A DNA stretch of 64,000 nucleotides from positions 186,001-250,000 of the forward strand of contig NZ_BJZP01000003.1 in NCBI RefSeq assembly GCF_007992095.1, written 5' to 3'. Source of the stretch: Paenirhizobium naphthalenivorans. GTDB lineage: Bacteria; Pseudomonadota; Alphaproteobacteria; Rhizobiales; Rhizobiaceae. This document shows positions 1 to 12,072 of this stretch, piece after piece. The position numbers and the translations under genes are program-made. How positions within the stretch are numbered: position 1 is the first letter of the stretch; each line of letters opens with the position of its first letter. The notes beneath the pieces were generated by a model. That model searched no databases and was not told the origin of the DNA. It saw nothing but the letters and a program-made list of their open reading frames with translations.

Positions 1-660
1 CTGGCCGGTGACATGCAGTGCCCAGACGTGGAGAATGACGACGCCGGCGATCATGAAGGGCAGCAGGTAGTGCAGCGCGAAGAAGCGGTTCAGCGTCGGG
101 TTGTCAACGGCGAAGCCGCCGAGCAGGAACTGCTGGATCCATTCGCCGACCATCGGAAAGGCGGTGAAGAAGCCGGTGATGACGGTCGCGCCCCAGAAGG
201 ACATCTGACCCCAGGGCAGAACATAGCCCATGAAGCCGGTCGCCATCATCAGCAGGTAGATGACCACGCCGAGGATCCAGAGGATTTCGCGCGGCGCCTT
301 GTACGAGCCGTAGTAGAGGCCGCGGGCGATATGCAGGTAGACGGCGATGAAGAAGAACGACGCGCCGTTGGCATGCATGTAACGCAGCAGCCAACCGTGG
401 TTGACGTCACGCATGATCTTCTCGACCGAGACGAAGGCGACGCCGGTTTCGGCCGCATAGTGCATGGCGAGAACCACGCCGGTCACGATCTGCACGATCA
501 GCATGACGGACAGCATGGCGCCGAACGTGTAGGCATAGTTCAGGTTGCGAGGAACCGGATAGGCGACAAAGCTGTCGTAGATCATGCGCGGCAGCGGCAG
601 CCGCGCGTCGATCCACTTCTCGAAGCCGCTCGACGGCTGGTAACTGGAATGACCACTCAT
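1..660 (-). CDS. petB: Cytochrome b subunit of the bc1 complex (5' part, runs off window)
   Basis: N-terminal about 220 residues of cytochrome b, the heme-bearing membrane subunit of ubiquinol-cytochrome c reductase. The minus-strand reading contains the family's first helices, the segment [18 protein letters not shown] with heme-ligand histidines, [13 protein letters not shown] at the quinol-oxidation site, and a second His pair in [10 protein letters not shown] and [12 protein letters not shown]. The start ATG is at 660, 13 nt after the petA stop, so the two are one operon. The C-terminal end and the expected cytochrome c1 gene (petC) lie outside the window. Identity is certain; only completeness is limited. 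Confidence 0.96.
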   Translation of the reverse strand, partial: MSGHSSYQPSSGFEKWIDARLPLPRMIYDSFVAYPVPRNLNYAYTFGAMLSVMLIVQIVTGVVLAMHYAAETGVAFVSVEKIMRDVNHGWLLRYMHANGASFFFIAVYLHIARGLYYGSYKAPREILWILGVVIYLLMMATGFMGYVLPWGQMSFWGATVITGFFTAFPMVGEWIQQFLLGGFAVDNPTLNRFFALHYLLPFMIAGVVILHVWALHVTGQ

Positions 661-673
661 ATTAAGTATCCCC

Positions 674-1252
674 TCAACCGATCTTGATCACAGAATCGGA
701 AACGAATCCAAATGTCGGAATGTGCAGGTTTTCCGGCGCCGGACCTTTGCGGATACGGCCCGCGGTATCGTAGTGCGAGCCGTGGCAGGGACAGAACCAG
801 CCACCGAAATCACCGGACTGACCGAGCGGCACGCAGCCCAGATGGGTGCAGACGCCGAGCATGACCAGCCAGTTTTCCTTGCCTTCGCCGGCAGAGCGGG
901 CGAGGTCCGTAGCCGGGGTGGCAGGATCGTCGTTGGCGTTGCGCGCAATCGGATCCTTGAGGTCGGTGAGCGCGACGGCCTTGCCTTCTTCGACTTCCTT
1001 GTCGGTCCGGTTGCGAATGAAGACCGGCTTGCCGCGCCACTTGACGATCAGCGACATGCCCGGCTCCAGTGCCGAGACGTCGACTTCGATCGAGCCGAGT
1101 GCCAGCGTAGAGGCATCCGGACGCATCTGGTCGATAAAGGGCCAGGCGAAGGCAGCGACACCGACGGCACCGGCCACACCCGTAGTCAGGTAAAGGAAAT
1201 CGCGGCGAGTTGGCTCGCCCAAGGTTTCGCTATTCATCTCGTGCTCGCTCAC
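674..1252 (-). CDS. petA: Rieske iron-sulfur subunit of the cytochrome bc1 complex
   Basis: 192-residue Rieske protein that carries electrons from ubiquinol to cytochrome c1 at the periplasmic face of the inner membrane. An N-terminal [11 protein letters not shown] stretch (about residues 15-25) followed by a hydrophobic helix looks like an uncleaved twin-arginine anchor. The 2Fe-2S ligands are present in CTHLGC (135-140) and CPCHGSH (154-160). I chose the GTG at 1252 because it has an AGAGGA ribosome site about 10 nt upstream and gives the usual family length; a longer open frame to 1324 begins with non-homologous residues. It heads the petAB operon. Confidence 0.96.
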   Translation of the reverse strand: MSEHEMNSETLGEPTRRDFLYLTTGVAGAVGVAAFAWPFIDQMRPDASTLALGSIEVDVSALEPGMSLIVKWRGKPVFIRNRTDKEVEEGKAVALTDLKDPIARNANDDPATPATDLARSAGEGKENWLVMLGVCTHLGCVPLGQSGDFGGWFCPCHGSHYDTAGRIRKGPAPENLHIPTFGFVSDSVIKIG

Positions 1253-1415
1253 GGTCAAACCATCCTCTTCGCAAAATCTATGCGACTCACCGCATTGCCA
1301 GGCGACAGCGAATCTCACACGCAATCACGATTACGCCACAGATTCCCCGCCAATTTGGCGCGTTCTAAGCTTGATATCGGATTATGTCCAGTCTTCACAG
1401 GGGGATGCGGGCACA

Positions 1416-2489
1416 ATGTCGCGGAATTATTCGCGCCTCCTGGCGGCTTTTCCACCAGCCTTTCGACCTTGTTGCGTCGCGGTGATAATTGCGGCATGTT
1501 CGCCGCCTTCCCACACAGCAGCGGCCCACGGATTTGCACCCTTGATCAGAGAACGGATTTCATCGGCCCTGGACGTCCTGATCTCCGTCGGCCTGCTGGT
1601 CGTCAGCCTTCGCTATGTCACTGGTTTCTGGCTACTGTCCTTCTTCTTCAGCCTACAGCCTCAGCTCGGCGTCATAGCCGCGCTCGGCGCCCTTGCGTCC
1701 TTGGTCCTGCACCGCAGCCGTTACGGCTACGCCCTCCTCGCGGCATCCTTGCTGTTGTGTGGTCACGCTTTCTGGATGCAGCGCGAATTCCTGCCCAACA
1801 GCGATGCGGCCCCACCCGCCAACGCGATGCGCGCGCGTCTGCTTTCGTTCAATATGCTGGGCGACAACTTCGCCAATGTCGGCCGGATCATCACCATGAT
1901 CAATGCCTCAGGCGCCGACGTCGCCTATGTGTTCGAGGCTGGCCCTTTGCTGCACCATCTCGACGCCCTGAAAACCGCCTACCCCTACCGGATCGGCTGC
2001 GGCGTGGCGGTCGACGTGTGCGACCTCCTGATCCTCTCGAAGCACCCGATCGAAAATCCGCAGTTTTTCAGTCTCAGCGACCTGCGCGCCAACCGTTTCG
2101 CCATAGCGACGATCCGCATCGGCGGCACGCCCGTGCAGTTTGCCGCAATTCATCTGAGCAAGCCCTATTTCGATGACTATCACGCGGAGGAATTGCTCAA
2201 CGCCCGAGCAAAACTGCGAAAACGGGGCGGTCCCATGGTGATCGGCGGTGACTTCAATTCCGATACGATAGCCCCCGACATGCAGTATTTTCTGCGGCGC
2301 GGCGGCCTGCAGACCGCCGGGTCAGAGCCGGCGACATGGCCGGTAGCGGCCGGCATCTTCGGCGTTCCGATCGATCACATTTACACGTCGAAGGACATAA
2401 CCCCGCTTTCGCTCGAACGGATCGAGGACAACTACGGCTCCAATCACTTCGGCCTGATTGCCGATCTGGCCATCGCCCAGCCAAACTGA
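1416..2489 (+). CDS. Endonuclease/exonuclease/phosphatase-family membrane protein
   Basis: Protein of about 357 residues: two or three N-terminal membrane helices followed by an EEP-fold domain. The catalytic signatures are visible as GGDFNS, a later DHIY and a C-terminal SNHFG, which supply the Asp/Asn and His residues of this metal-dependent phosphoesterase superfamily. Homologues in rhizobia are of unknown substrate. The start is uncertain: ATG 1416 has only a distant G-rich site, and a start nearer the first clear helix (for example TTG near 1541) would match a family that opens close to its first membrane segment. It is divergent from petA, sharing the short intergenic region. Confidence 0.75.
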   Translation: MSRNYSRLLAAFPPAFRPCCVAVIIAACSPPSHTAAAHGFAPLIRERISSALDVLISVGLLVVSLRYVTGFWLLSFFFSLQPQLGVIAALGALASLVLHRSRYGYALLAASLLLCGHAFWMQREFLPNSDAAPPANAMRARLLSFNMLGDNFANVGRIITMINASGADVAYVFEAGPLLHHLDALKTAYPYRIGCGVAVDVCDLLILSKHPIENPQFFSLSDLRANRFAIATIRIGGTPVQFAAIHLSKPYFDDYHAEELLNARAKLRKRGGPMVIGGDFNSDTIAPDMQYFLRRGGLQTAGSEPATWPVAAGIFGVPIDHIYTSKDITPLSLERIEDNYGSNHFGLIADLAIAQPN

Positions 2490-2529
2490 GCGGCAGCCGT
2501 CTGCCAACCGGCCGATCGCGGCCCGCCTT

Positions 2530-4410
2530 CTACTCCCCTTCGTCGTCCTCGCTATCGTGCAGGGGCAAGAACCCACCCGACTGGCGCGTCCAGAGTTCGG
2601 CATAGAGCCCGCCGCTCGCCACGAGTTCGGCATGGGTCCCCTCCTCGATGATCCGCCCCCGATCCATCACGACGAGCCGGTCGAGCGCGGCAATGGTCGA
2701 CAGGCGGTGGGCGATCGCCAGCACGGTCTTGCCCTGCATCAGCCGGTCGAGATTGGACTGGATGGCCGCCTCGACCTCCGAGTCGAGCGCCGATGTGGCC
2801 TCGTCGAGCACCAGGATCGGCGCATCCTTGAGCATGACGCGAGCGATAGCGATACGTTGCCGCTGGCCACCGGAGAGCTTGACGCCGCGCTCGCCGACAT
2901 GGGCATCGAAGCCCTTTCGACCGCGCTGGTCCTCCAGCCTGTCGATAAATTCCAGCGCCTCGGCTCGCTCCGCCGCCTTGCGCAGCATCGCCTCGTCCGC
3001 ATCCTCGCGGCCAAAGACAATATTGTCACGGATCGAACGATGCAGCAGCGCGGTATCCTGGGTCACCATGCCGATCTGCGAGCGCAGGCTCTCCTGCGTC
3101 ACCGCCGAAATATCCTGACCGTCGATCAGGATGCGACCGCCCTCGACGTCGTAAAAGCGCAAAAGCAGGTTGACCAGCGTTGATTTCCCCGCGCCAGAGC
3201 GTCCGACGATACCAACCTTCTCACCTGGGCGGATCGTCAGCGTCAAATGATCGATGGCGCCCCTTTTGCGACCATAGTGGAAGGAGACGTCCTCGAAGCG
3301 GATCTCCGGGCTCTGGACATCCAGTCTGGCCGCATCCGGCCTGTCGGTCAGTTCGATCGGCTTGGAGATCAGCTCTGCCGAATTCTGGATCGTGCCGATG
3401 TTGCGCATGATGCCGTTGAGCTGCGTCATCATCCGGCCAAGCAGCATGTTGAGGCGCAACACCAGGCCGAGCGTGAAGGCGACGCCGCCGGCGGTGATCG
3501 CGCCGGCAAACCACAGATCGACCGACAAAGCCGCGATCATCAGGATCATCACCCCCGAGAGCATGGCGAGCGATGAACGCACCCCGGTCAAGAGCCGGGC
3601 AAAGGGAGTGAGCGTTGCCTGGAAGCGGTCGAATCCCGCACGGATATAGTGGTCGTTCTGCCGCTCCCGGCCGAACAGTTTGAGAGTCTGTATATTGGAA
3701 TAGGAATCCACCAGCCGGCCGTTCAACATCGACGCCGCCTCCGCCGTTTCCCGGGCATGGTGGCGGATACGCGGGACGAAGATGCGGGCCAGCACCAGGA
3801 AGATGGCGATCCATGCCGCGATAATCGCCGCCAATCGCCAGTCGAGCTGGGCGACCAGCGCCATGGTCGAGACCGTGTAGATCACCATGAACCAGACGAC
3901 CTGAAGTAGCGAGGTCAGGAGATCGCCGGTCGCTTGTCCGGCGGACCAGACCTTGGTGACAAGCCGACCGGAGAAATCATTCTGAAAGAAGGAGAGCGAC
4001 TGGCGCGCCACATGCGCATAGGCCTGCCACCGCACCAGATTGAAGAAATTGAGGACGATCACCTGTTCCTCGACCAGTGCGCCGATGGTCACGACGACGA
4101 AGCGACCAAGCAGAATAACAAAGGCCATGCCGAGAAGCTCAGCCCCGTGCGCCGCGATCAGCCCCTCCCAGCCCCCCTCCTTCGGGGCCGTGTCCAGCAG
4201 ATCGACCAGCCGCCCGACAAACCAGAACAGCGCAGCCTCGAGAATGGCGACCGCACCACCGAACAGGGCCATCATGACGAAGGGAAGCTTGGCCTGGCGA
4301 ACATAGAACCAGACGAAGCCCCACGCTCCCGCCGGCGGCCTGAGGTCCTCGGCACGAGCGAATGGAGAGATCCAGTTTTCAAACAGGCGGGCGACGGAGC
4401 GGAAGATCAT
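2530..4410 (-). CDS. ABC exporter, fused permease and ATPase
   Basis: 626-residue half-transporter of the type IV (old type I) exporter class. Six-helix membrane domain at about 40-340, then a nucleotide-binding domain with Walker A GRSGAGKST (403-411), signature LSGGQ (512-516), Walker B ILVLDE with the catalytic Glu, and a switch His in IAHRLST. Such proteins work as homo- or heterodimers moving lipids, peptides or drugs; the substrate cannot be read from the sequence. A clear paralogue lies at 7785-9638 on the same strand, so the two could pair. The ATG at 4410 starts close to the family's conserved N-terminal region. Confidence 0.88.
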   Translation of the reverse strand: MIFRSVARLFENWISPFARAEDLRPPAGAWGFVWFYVRQAKLPFVMMALFGGAVAILEAALFWFVGRLVDLLDTAPKEGGWEGLIAAHGAELLGMAFVILLGRFVVVTIGALVEEQVIVLNFFNLVRWQAYAHVARQSLSFFQNDFSGRLVTKVWSAGQATGDLLTSLLQVVWFMVIYTVSTMALVAQLDWRLAAIIAAWIAIFLVLARIFVPRIRHHARETAEAASMLNGRLVDSYSNIQTLKLFGRERQNDHYIRAGFDRFQATLTPFARLLTGVRSSLAMLSGVMILMIAALSVDLWFAGAITAGGVAFTLGLVLRLNMLLGRMMTQLNGIMRNIGTIQNSAELISKPIELTDRPDAARLDVQSPEIRFEDVSFHYGRKRGAIDHLTLTIRPGEKVGIVGRSGAGKSTLVNLLLRFYDVEGGRILIDGQDISAVTQESLRSQIGMVTQDTALLHRSIRDNIVFGREDADEAMLRKAAERAEALEFIDRLEDQRGRKGFDAHVGERGVKLSGGQRQRIAIARVMLKDAPILVLDEATSALDSEVEAAIQSNLDRLMQGKTVLAIAHRLSTIAALDRLVVMDRGRIIEEGTHAELVASGGLYAELWTRQSGGFLPLHDSEDDEGE

Positions 4411-4514
4411 GGTTGGGGATATAGGAGGATTCCGCGACGCGGCAAAGACAATCGGCCGATCTCGGCCGGCAAGCCCTGGGCCTGATGTCGCCGCGCACGG
4501 CCATATCCGAAAAA

Positions 4515-4937
4515 TCAGCGCGAGTAGCGGGTCAGATAGATGCCGGACAGGATCAGCGCCACACCGGCCGGCTGGCCGATATGGAATTGCGCCGTGCCGC
4601 GCAGATGATCGATCAACAACCCGGCGATCATCTGCCCGCCGATGATCAAGAGCGCCGAGCGGTTGGCGCCGATGCGCGGGAAGACATAGGAGGAGATGGC
4701 GACAAAAATCGCGCCGATGATGCCGCCGGTGAAGGCCCAGCCCGGAACGTCAACGAGAAGCGCCAGACCCTGTCGCGCGAAGATGAAAACGAAGACCGTG
4801 AGTAGGAGAAATCCGATGAAATGGTTCCAGAAAGATGCGCAAAAGGCGCCCCGGTCCATGGTCAGTCTCCCGTTGATCGAGCGACTCATGCCGACGGCTA
4901 CGCCACCGGAAAGCGCGATGAGGATGGACGAAATCAT
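4515..4937 (-). CDS. Half-size DMT transporter, YdcZ (DUF606) family, second of pair
   Basis: 140-residue hydrophobic protein with about five predicted helices and the repeat-like start SILIALSGGVAVGMSRSING typical of YdcZ/DUF606 proteins, which are half the size of ten-helix drug/metabolite transporters. Its ATG (4935-4937) overlaps the last base of the stop codon of the upstream relative (4937-5407), so the two are translationally coupled and probably form a hetero-oligomer. Longer frames in the same phase start within the neighbour's coding region and are not used. Substrate unknown. Confidence 0.82.
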   Translation of the reverse strand: MISSILIALSGGVAVGMSRSINGRLTMDRGAFCASFWNHFIGFLLLTVFVFIFARQGLALLVDVPGWAFTGGIIGAIFVAISSYVFPRIGANRSALLIIGGQMIAGLLIDHLRGTAQFHIGQPAGVALILSGIYLTRYSR

Positions 4938-5407
4938 CAGGCGCCTCCCGAGTAGATGATCAGCGCGCTGCCGGCCACCACACAAAGGGCGGCCACGAGG
5001 TCGAAGCGGTTGAGCAACCGCTTCGGCGTGCCGAACAGCCCCCAGAGGTCGGAAATAAGGCCGAACAGGATCTGCCCCACAAGCAGAAGCGAAAGCCCGC
5101 CGGCGAGCGCCAGCTCGGAATTCACCGCAATCGAGGAGAGCGCCACGGCAAAGGCGCCCGGCGCCCCGCCGAAATAGGACCAGAGTGGTGGCCGCGCAGC
5201 CCCCTGCCCCGAACCGGCACGTTTGCCAGCCAGAAAGACATTGGCGCGCAGCAGCACGAAAGCGGCCAACGCGCCGACACCGTGTACCACCCAGGAGGCG
5301 ACGAAAGGTGTCGAATGAGCCGCGAGCCCGCTGTTGATGGTGATCATCACCGCCAGCAAACCACCGGCGAGACCCGCCCATATCCAATCGAGGTAGTGCC
5401 GCATCAT
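4937..5407 (-). CDS. Half-size DMT transporter, YdcZ (DUF606) family, first of pair
   Basis: 156-residue membrane protein of the same family as the gene it overlaps. It opens MMRHYLDWIWAGLAGGLLAV and contains the conserved GxxxAxMxxxNSxLA-like pattern (MITINSGLAA) plus a second half-repeat ending in LIIYSG. Two consecutive ATGs occur (5407 and 5404). A longer frame to 5614 adds Arg-rich residues unlike a transporter N-terminus. Pairs of small YdcZ genes are common in rhizobia; their joint function is not established. Confidence 0.82.
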   Translation of the reverse strand: MMRHYLDWIWAGLAGGLLAVMITINSGLAAHSTPFVASWVVHGVGALAAFVLLRANVFLAGKRAGSGQGAARPPLWSYFGGAPGAFAVALSSIAVNSELALAGGLSLLLVGQILFGLISDLWGLFGTPKRLLNRFDLVAALCVVAGSALIIYSGGA

Positions 5408-5626
5408 GCCCCCGCTCAGCCATCTATCGGTCCGCCGGCCATGGCGAAGGGGCTGCATAGCGCGCCGCCGGAAACCCGACAATCGATTTGTAGGCGAAGG
5501 CCTTTCAGAAAATCTGCAGGTGAGGCCGTCGCGGGATCGCCAGCCAGCGGGAAGGACGGCCGCGCCTGAAACGCGAAATGGGGCATTTCTGCCCCATCTC
5601 CTGTTGTCTCGCATGCGCGTCGGGAA

Positions 5627-7558
5627 TCAGAACTCGGTCCAGCTTTCGGTAGCGACGGCCGCATTGCCGCGGAAGGCGCCGGCAAGCTTCTGGCCGAGCG
5701 CGCGGGCCGGTGAAGCGGCCGGGCGCGACGCGGGTGTCGCAACTCGGACCGGTTGCGCCACCTGCGAAGGCTGGCCCGCATCGAGCTTGAACTGGGCCAT
5801 CAGCGCCATCAGCGCCGCCGCCTGCTGCGCAAGGTTATGGCTCGCGGCCGTCTGCTGCTCGACCATGGCGGCGTTCTGCTGGGTGCCCTGGTCCATGGTG
5901 TTGACGGCCGTGTTGATCTCGTGAAGCCCGGTCGACTGCTCGCGCGCCGAAGTCACGATCGCACCGACATTGCGGTTGATTTCCTGCACCTCGGTGACGA
6001 TCATCTCCAGCGCCTGGCCGGTCTCACCGACAAGATGAACTCCATTGCGAACCTGATCGCCTGAAGTGGTGATCAGCGCCTTGATCTCCTTGGCAGCATT
6101 GGCCGAGCGTTGTGCGAGTTCACGCACTTCCTGCGCCACCACGGCAAAACCCTTTCCAGCTTCGCCGGCACGGGCCGCCTCGACCCCGGCGTTCAGCGCC
6201 AGAAGGTTAGTCTGGAAGGCGATGTCGTCGATCACGCCAATGATGCTGCCGATCTCACCGGAGGACCTCTCGATCTCCTGCATCGCCGCAACCGCGCGGC
6301 CGACGACCTCGCCGGAACGTTCGGCACCCTCGCGGGTACGGGCAACAAGAGCACCAGCTTCTTCGGCCCGGATGGAGGAGTCCTTGACCGCAGTAGTCAC
6401 CTGCTCCAGCGCCGCCGCGGTTTCCTCGACGGAAGCCGCCTGCTGCTCGGTGCGCTTCGACAGGTCCTCGGCCGCGGACAGGATCTCGTTGGCACCGGCA
6501 TCGATGGCACGGGCATTTTCACCAACGGCGCGCATCGCATCCTGAAGCCTGGAGACCGAATGATTGAAGTTGGTGCGCAGGGCATCGAGCTGGCCGGCGA
6601 AGGCGGCATTGAGCTGCACGGCGAGATCGCCGGCGGAAAGACGCGAGAGCCCTTCGGCCAACTGGTCGACGGCAAACTGCACTTCGGCGGCTTCGCGCGC
6701 CTTCTGCTCCTCACGGGCGACCCGCTCCTCTTCGCTGAGGTTGCGGTTTTCTTCGGCCTTGCGCTCCAGATTTGCGCGTTCGATGGCATTATCGCGGAAA
6801 ACGGCAACAGCCGCGGCCATTTCGCCGAGCTCGTCCTTGCGCCCGCCAAACGGGATCTCGCTTGCGGTGTCACCACCAGCCAAGCCATTCATGGCCTGAG
6901 TGATCTGGCCGATCGGCCTGACGACACGCAGGATGCTGAGAGCAACGGCCGCAACAGCGAGCACGCAGGCGACCAGCATGAAGCCGAGCGTCGCATAAAG
7001 GGCGAAAGCGGAGACGCTGTCGGCCTCGACGATCACCGCGTCGGTCGTTTGGTTGTTGGCCTCGATCATCTCCGTCACAAGGGCGCTGGTCGCCTTGGCG
7101 ACGTCAGTCATTTCACCGACGAAGATCGCCCGGGCGCCCTCGGAATCATAGGCGGCCTTGAGCTCCATGAGTTTGGCGCCGAGCACATCGTATTTGGCGA
7201 TTGCCGTCATCAGCCTGTCGAAGCTTGCACGCGTCGCCGGCCGTGAGATCGACGATCCGAAAGCGCTGAAGGCTGCATCGCGGGCGACCACGGACTGATT
7301 GAGAAGCGCACCTACGCGGGCCACCTCCCGCGAGCCGACGGAGCTCAGCATGATCGCGTAATTGCGGCGCACCTCGGCGAAACGGGAATCCATCTCGGCA
7401 ATCGCCAGAGTACGCGGCATGCGCTCACGTCCAATGACGTCGACCTGCGCCTTGACGTCGGTGATGAATTTGACAGCCATGACGCCCTGGCCGAGGCCGA
7501 GCAGCACCACCACGGCGAAAAGCAGCGGCAGCATGACCTTGATTTTAATGTTTGACAT
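5627..7558 (-). CDS. Methyl-accepting chemotaxis protein with C-terminal CheR-docking motif
   Basis: 643-residue transmembrane chemoreceptor. First membrane helix at about 9-30, a periplasmic four-helix-bundle-like sensor (31-185), second helix about 186-210, HAMP domain (210-262, containing [17 protein letters not shown]) and a long cytoplasmic coiled coil with the conserved hairpin tip [28 protein letters not shown]. The protein ends ...SWTEF, matching the xWxxF pentapeptide that tethers the methyltransferase CheR and CheB. The ATG at 7558 gives the usual receptor N-terminus; a TTG at 7612 in the same frame is less likely. It stands alone, with no che genes nearby. Ligand unknown. Confidence 0.92.
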   Translation of the reverse strand: MSNIKIKVMLPLLFAVVVLLGLGQGVMAVKFITDVKAQVDVIGRERMPRTLAIAEMDSRFAEVRRNYAIMLSSVGSREVARVGALLNQSVVARDAAFSAFGSSISRPATRASFDRLMTAIAKYDVLGAKLMELKAAYDSEGARAIFVGEMTDVAKATSALVTEMIEANNQTTDAVIVEADSVSAFALYATLGFMLVACVLAVAAVALSILRVVRPIGQITQAMNGLAGGDTASEIPFGGRKDELGEMAAAVAVFRDNAIERANLERKAEENRNLSEEERVAREEQKAREAAEVQFAVDQLAEGLSRLSAGDLAVQLNAAFAGQLDALRTNFNHSVSRLQDAMRAVGENARAIDAGANEILSAAEDLSKRTEQQAASVEETAAALEQVTTAVKDSSIRAEEAGALVARTREGAERSGEVVGRAVAAMQEIERSSGEIGSIIGVIDDIAFQTNLLALNAGVEAARAGEAGKGFAVVAQEVRELAQRSANAAKEIKALITTSGDQVRNGVHLVGETGQALEMIVTEVQEINRNVGAIVTSAREQSTGLHEINTAVNTMDQGTQQNAAMVEQQTAASHNLAQQAAALMALMAQFKLDAGQPSQVAQPVRVATPASRPAASPARALGQKLAGAFRGNAAVATESWTEF

Positions 7559-7784
7559 GAACTTCAATCCGGAAGGTATGAGGACATCCCAACGGCGGGC
7601 ATGACTGCCCAAGGAAGATCATTTCCCATGGAGGAACGTCGGGGTCTCCTCATTAAGTCGCGGCACTTAAATGGAATCTTGTGAACCGCCCTACCGGATT
7701 TAACCCACCCTATTTGGGGAGGCGCCACCCGACGACGCCTCCTTCCGGGGACCGGACATTCCCGGCGGATTGCAGATGGGGCGA

Positions 7785-9638
<1,854 letters not shown>

Positions 9639-10015
9639 GGAAAAGCTCCAGAAAATAAACGCCCGATGAAGAACTGGAATCCGCTGTCGGATCCCGGTAG
9701 GGCTAGAAATCAGACGATGAGGCCGTAATCCGGCCTCAGGGCGATTCAAATGTGTTGGTCTTGAAATGGGGGCGAGAGCGTCGCCGTCACGCAGCCTGCA
9801 AATAGTGCGGCACCGGAAGGCGCGTCATGCGGTGTGCTATCATCGAGGCCTCCCTGTTGCGTGTTGAAGAGAACCGCCTTCTACCTTTTCCGGGCGAAAT
9901 TGAAAAGCATCAAAGCTCGAATTGACGCTCGTTCCGCCGGATCTGTTGCCCGAAGACAACAGGGTGTGTCCCGGCGCCCCTTGAGCAAGATGAGCCGCTC
10001 GGGCTAGGAAGGGCC
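9639..10015. other. Intergenic region between divergent exporter and trmL
   Basis: Gap of about 380 bases holding the promoters of two divergent genes. I see a perfect 8-bp hairpin with a 5-base loop at 9718-9738 (TGAGGCCG / CGGCCTCA) without a T-run, and a 6-bp inverted repeat CTGTTG / CAACAG at 9943-9962. No convincing ORF or RNA gene. Confidence 0.5.
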
Positions 10016-10471
10016 ATGACCGCACTCCGTATCGCCCTTTACCAGCCCGATATACCCGGCAACACCGGAACGATCCTCCGACTTGCCGCCTGCCTCGGCC
10101 TCGGCGTCGACATCATCGAACCCGCCGGCTTCGACATTTCCGATCGCAACCTCAAGCGGGCCGGCATGGACTATCTGGCAAGCGTGAGCCTGGTGCGCCA
10201 TGTCAACTTCGAGCGCTTCGAGGAGTGGCGGCAGGCGACTGGCCGCCGCCTGGTGCTCGCCTCGACCAAAGCGGCAGGCCGCTACACCGATTTCGCCTAC
10301 CGCCCCGACGACATTCTGCTGTTCGGCCGAGAAAGCGCCGGAGTTCCAGACCATGTGCACGATCGGGCGGAAGCCCGTATCATCATTCCCATGGTCGAGG
10401 GCCAGCGCTCGATCAACGTGGCAATGTCGGCGGCGATGATCGTCGGCGAGGCACTCAGACAGACCCGCTAA
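10016..10471 (+). CDS. trmL: tRNA (cytidine/uridine-34 2'-O)-methyltransferase
   Basis: 151-residue SPOUT-fold enzyme that methylates the ribose of the wobble base in leucine tRNAs using S-adenosylmethionine. The N-terminal ALYQPDIPGNTGTILRLAAC, the middle LLFGRESAGVP and the knot-forming C-terminal segment MVEGQRSINVAMSAAMIVGE are all characteristic, and the length equals that of TrmL. The ATG is preceded by AGGAAGGG. It is a single-gene unit, divergent from the exporter. Confidence 0.93.
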   Translation: MTALRIALYQPDIPGNTGTILRLAACLGLGVDIIEPAGFDISDRNLKRAGMDYLASVSLVRHVNFERFEEWRQATGRRLVLASTKAAGRYTDFAYRPDDILLFGRESAGVPDHVHDRAEARIIIPMVEGQRSINVAMSAAMIVGEALRQTR

Positions 10472-10684
10472 GCCGGGACTTTGCACCCGAACATCTCTCT
10501 CCTGCAGCGACCTCCCCGTCAATCAAGCGTCGCGAACCCGCGCTAGTCTGTTTGCGCCGGTCGACGGGCGACGCGCAGCGGTTGCATTTGCAACTGCGAC
10601 ATGATGGCTCCGGACTGCCTGAATGTTTGCTAGCCCGGCTGGATGATGCTATGCTGCATTGCAGCAAAAACCGGGAGATGATTG

Positions 10685-12052
10685 ATGTTTGAGACCGCAT
10701 TCGCCCTGAGTTTGACCCAATTTGCCCGAAGCCTCAGCTTTCCTGAACGGTTGCAGCACCGTCCTGCCCGCAATGCCGCACTCGAGCCCTGGCGATTGCG
10801 CAATACCGGGCTCGACGCCCTGCTCTATGACGTGAAGTCGCTGACAGCGGAGGAGACCTTCTACATCAGCGATTCCATTGCCTCCGAAGGTCTGATCATG
10901 ATCGTTCCGCCGAGCGGCGGCGACATGCTGACGATCTGCGACAACGTGGCGGAATACAAACTGCGTGGCGGCCTTGATGTCCACGCCATGGCGGTGGCCG
11001 GCGGCGGCGGTTCGGCCATCGGCGCGGCGGCATTTGCCCGCAATGTTGCCGATGCGATCGGCGAGCCGGTCGTCGCCGTGGTTTCCGGCTATGGTCTCGG
11101 AGACATTATCAACGAGACGATCGGCGGTTCTTTCTTCTTTGGCTGGCTCGGCCATATGCGCAATGATCTCGAACTGATCGATGACACCGTCGGCCGCCCG
11201 CATCTCGGCGCCTACGAGGATCGCCACAAACTGGCGCTCAAACCGCATCCGAGCGCCCTCGACACCGACACGGTGGCAACAATGCTGGCCGATCCGAGCC
11301 TCTCCTTCCATCTGCTTACTGGTCACTCGCGCGGCAACAGGGTCTTGTCGGAGGCGCTCTACGCCATCAAGCAGGAAGACCCCGGCCGCCTGCGCAGAAT
11401 GGCCAACGGCCTGCGCATCGTCACCTTCGGCGGGCGCATCACCATGCCGCCGGACTGCCGCGATGTGATCGACGTCATCGGCGAGCTTGACTGGTTCGGC
11501 GAGATCAATTCACGTCCGCAGATCGCCAGCGACATTCGCGTGCCACTGGCCGGTCACTCGACCAATACCGACCTGGCCGGGGCCATGCAGGTCACGAAGG
11601 TCCTGAAGGACATCATCGCCCGCAGCCTGCCTGCTGTTCCCGAACAGGCGCATCCGCCAGTGCCGCAAACGATCATCGCCAAGGCGCCTGCCGTTTCGCC
11701 GGCCCCTGCGCCAGAGCCCGAAGCGATTGTCGGTGCGGAATCCGCGCTCGCCGCCGAAGCGGACGTGGAAACGATTGCGGAAAATACAACGGTGGAGAGC
11801 GAGCCACCGGCCCAGGCCGCGGCAATGCCGGAAGAAATCGACGCGGTGATTGCGGAAACGCCGCCGGTCGCGGCCAGCAGCGCGGAAGACGCCTCAGCTC
11901 CGCTCGAGGCAATCGCCGAGGAGGAGCCCGTTACGGCCGCGATAGTCGAACCAACCCCTGTGCCTGTCCCGGCCCCACAGCGCCCGGCCCGTCGCAAGAG
12001 CGCAAGCGCATCGCAAAGAACATCGAAACCAAAGGGGCCGACCCGCCGCTGA
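10685..12052 (+). CDS. Putative alpha/beta-hydrolase-like protein with Ala/Pro/Glu-rich C-terminal tail
   Basis: 455 residues. The first 300 or so form a globular region containing LLTGHSRGNRVLSEAL, a GxSxG nucleophile elbow (GHSRG), and a later LAGHSTNTDL that could supply the catalytic His, so a lipase- or esterase-like fold is likely. A Gly-rich stretch (AVAGGGGSAIGAAAFARNV) lies before it. From about residue 320 the sequence turns into a low-complexity Ala/Pro/Glu tail ending in a basic segment. No signal peptide is evident. ATG 10685 follows GGGAG by 7 nt. I do not recognise a named family; homologues are probably rhizobial hypothetical proteins. Confidence 0.75.
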   Translation: MFETAFALSLTQFARSLSFPERLQHRPARNAALEPWRLRNTGLDALLYDVKSLTAEETFYISDSIASEGLIMIVPPSGGDMLTICDNVAEYKLRGGLDVHAMAVAGGGGSAIGAAAFARNVADAIGEPVVAVVSGYGLGDIINETIGGSFFFGWLGHMRNDLELIDDTVGRPHLGAYEDRHKLALKPHPSALDTDTVATMLADPSLSFHLLTGHSRGNRVLSEALYAIKQEDPGRLRRMANGLRIVTFGGRITMPPDCRDVIDVIGELDWFGEINSRPQIASDIRVPLAGHSTNTDLAGAMQVTKVLKDIIARSLPAVPEQAHPPVPQTIIAKAPAVSPAPAPEPEAIVGAESALAAEADVETIAENTTVESEPPAQAAAMPEEIDAVIAETPPVAASSAEDASAPLEAIAEEEPVTAAIVEPTPVPVPAPQRPARRKSASASQRTSKPKGPTRR

Positions 12053-12072
12053 CGGTCGACGGCAAGGCAAGA

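Noticed and set aside
7700..7784. Stem GGAGGCG / CGCCTCC after the exporter gene as a terminator
   Set aside because: Long loop and no T-run on the relevant strand.
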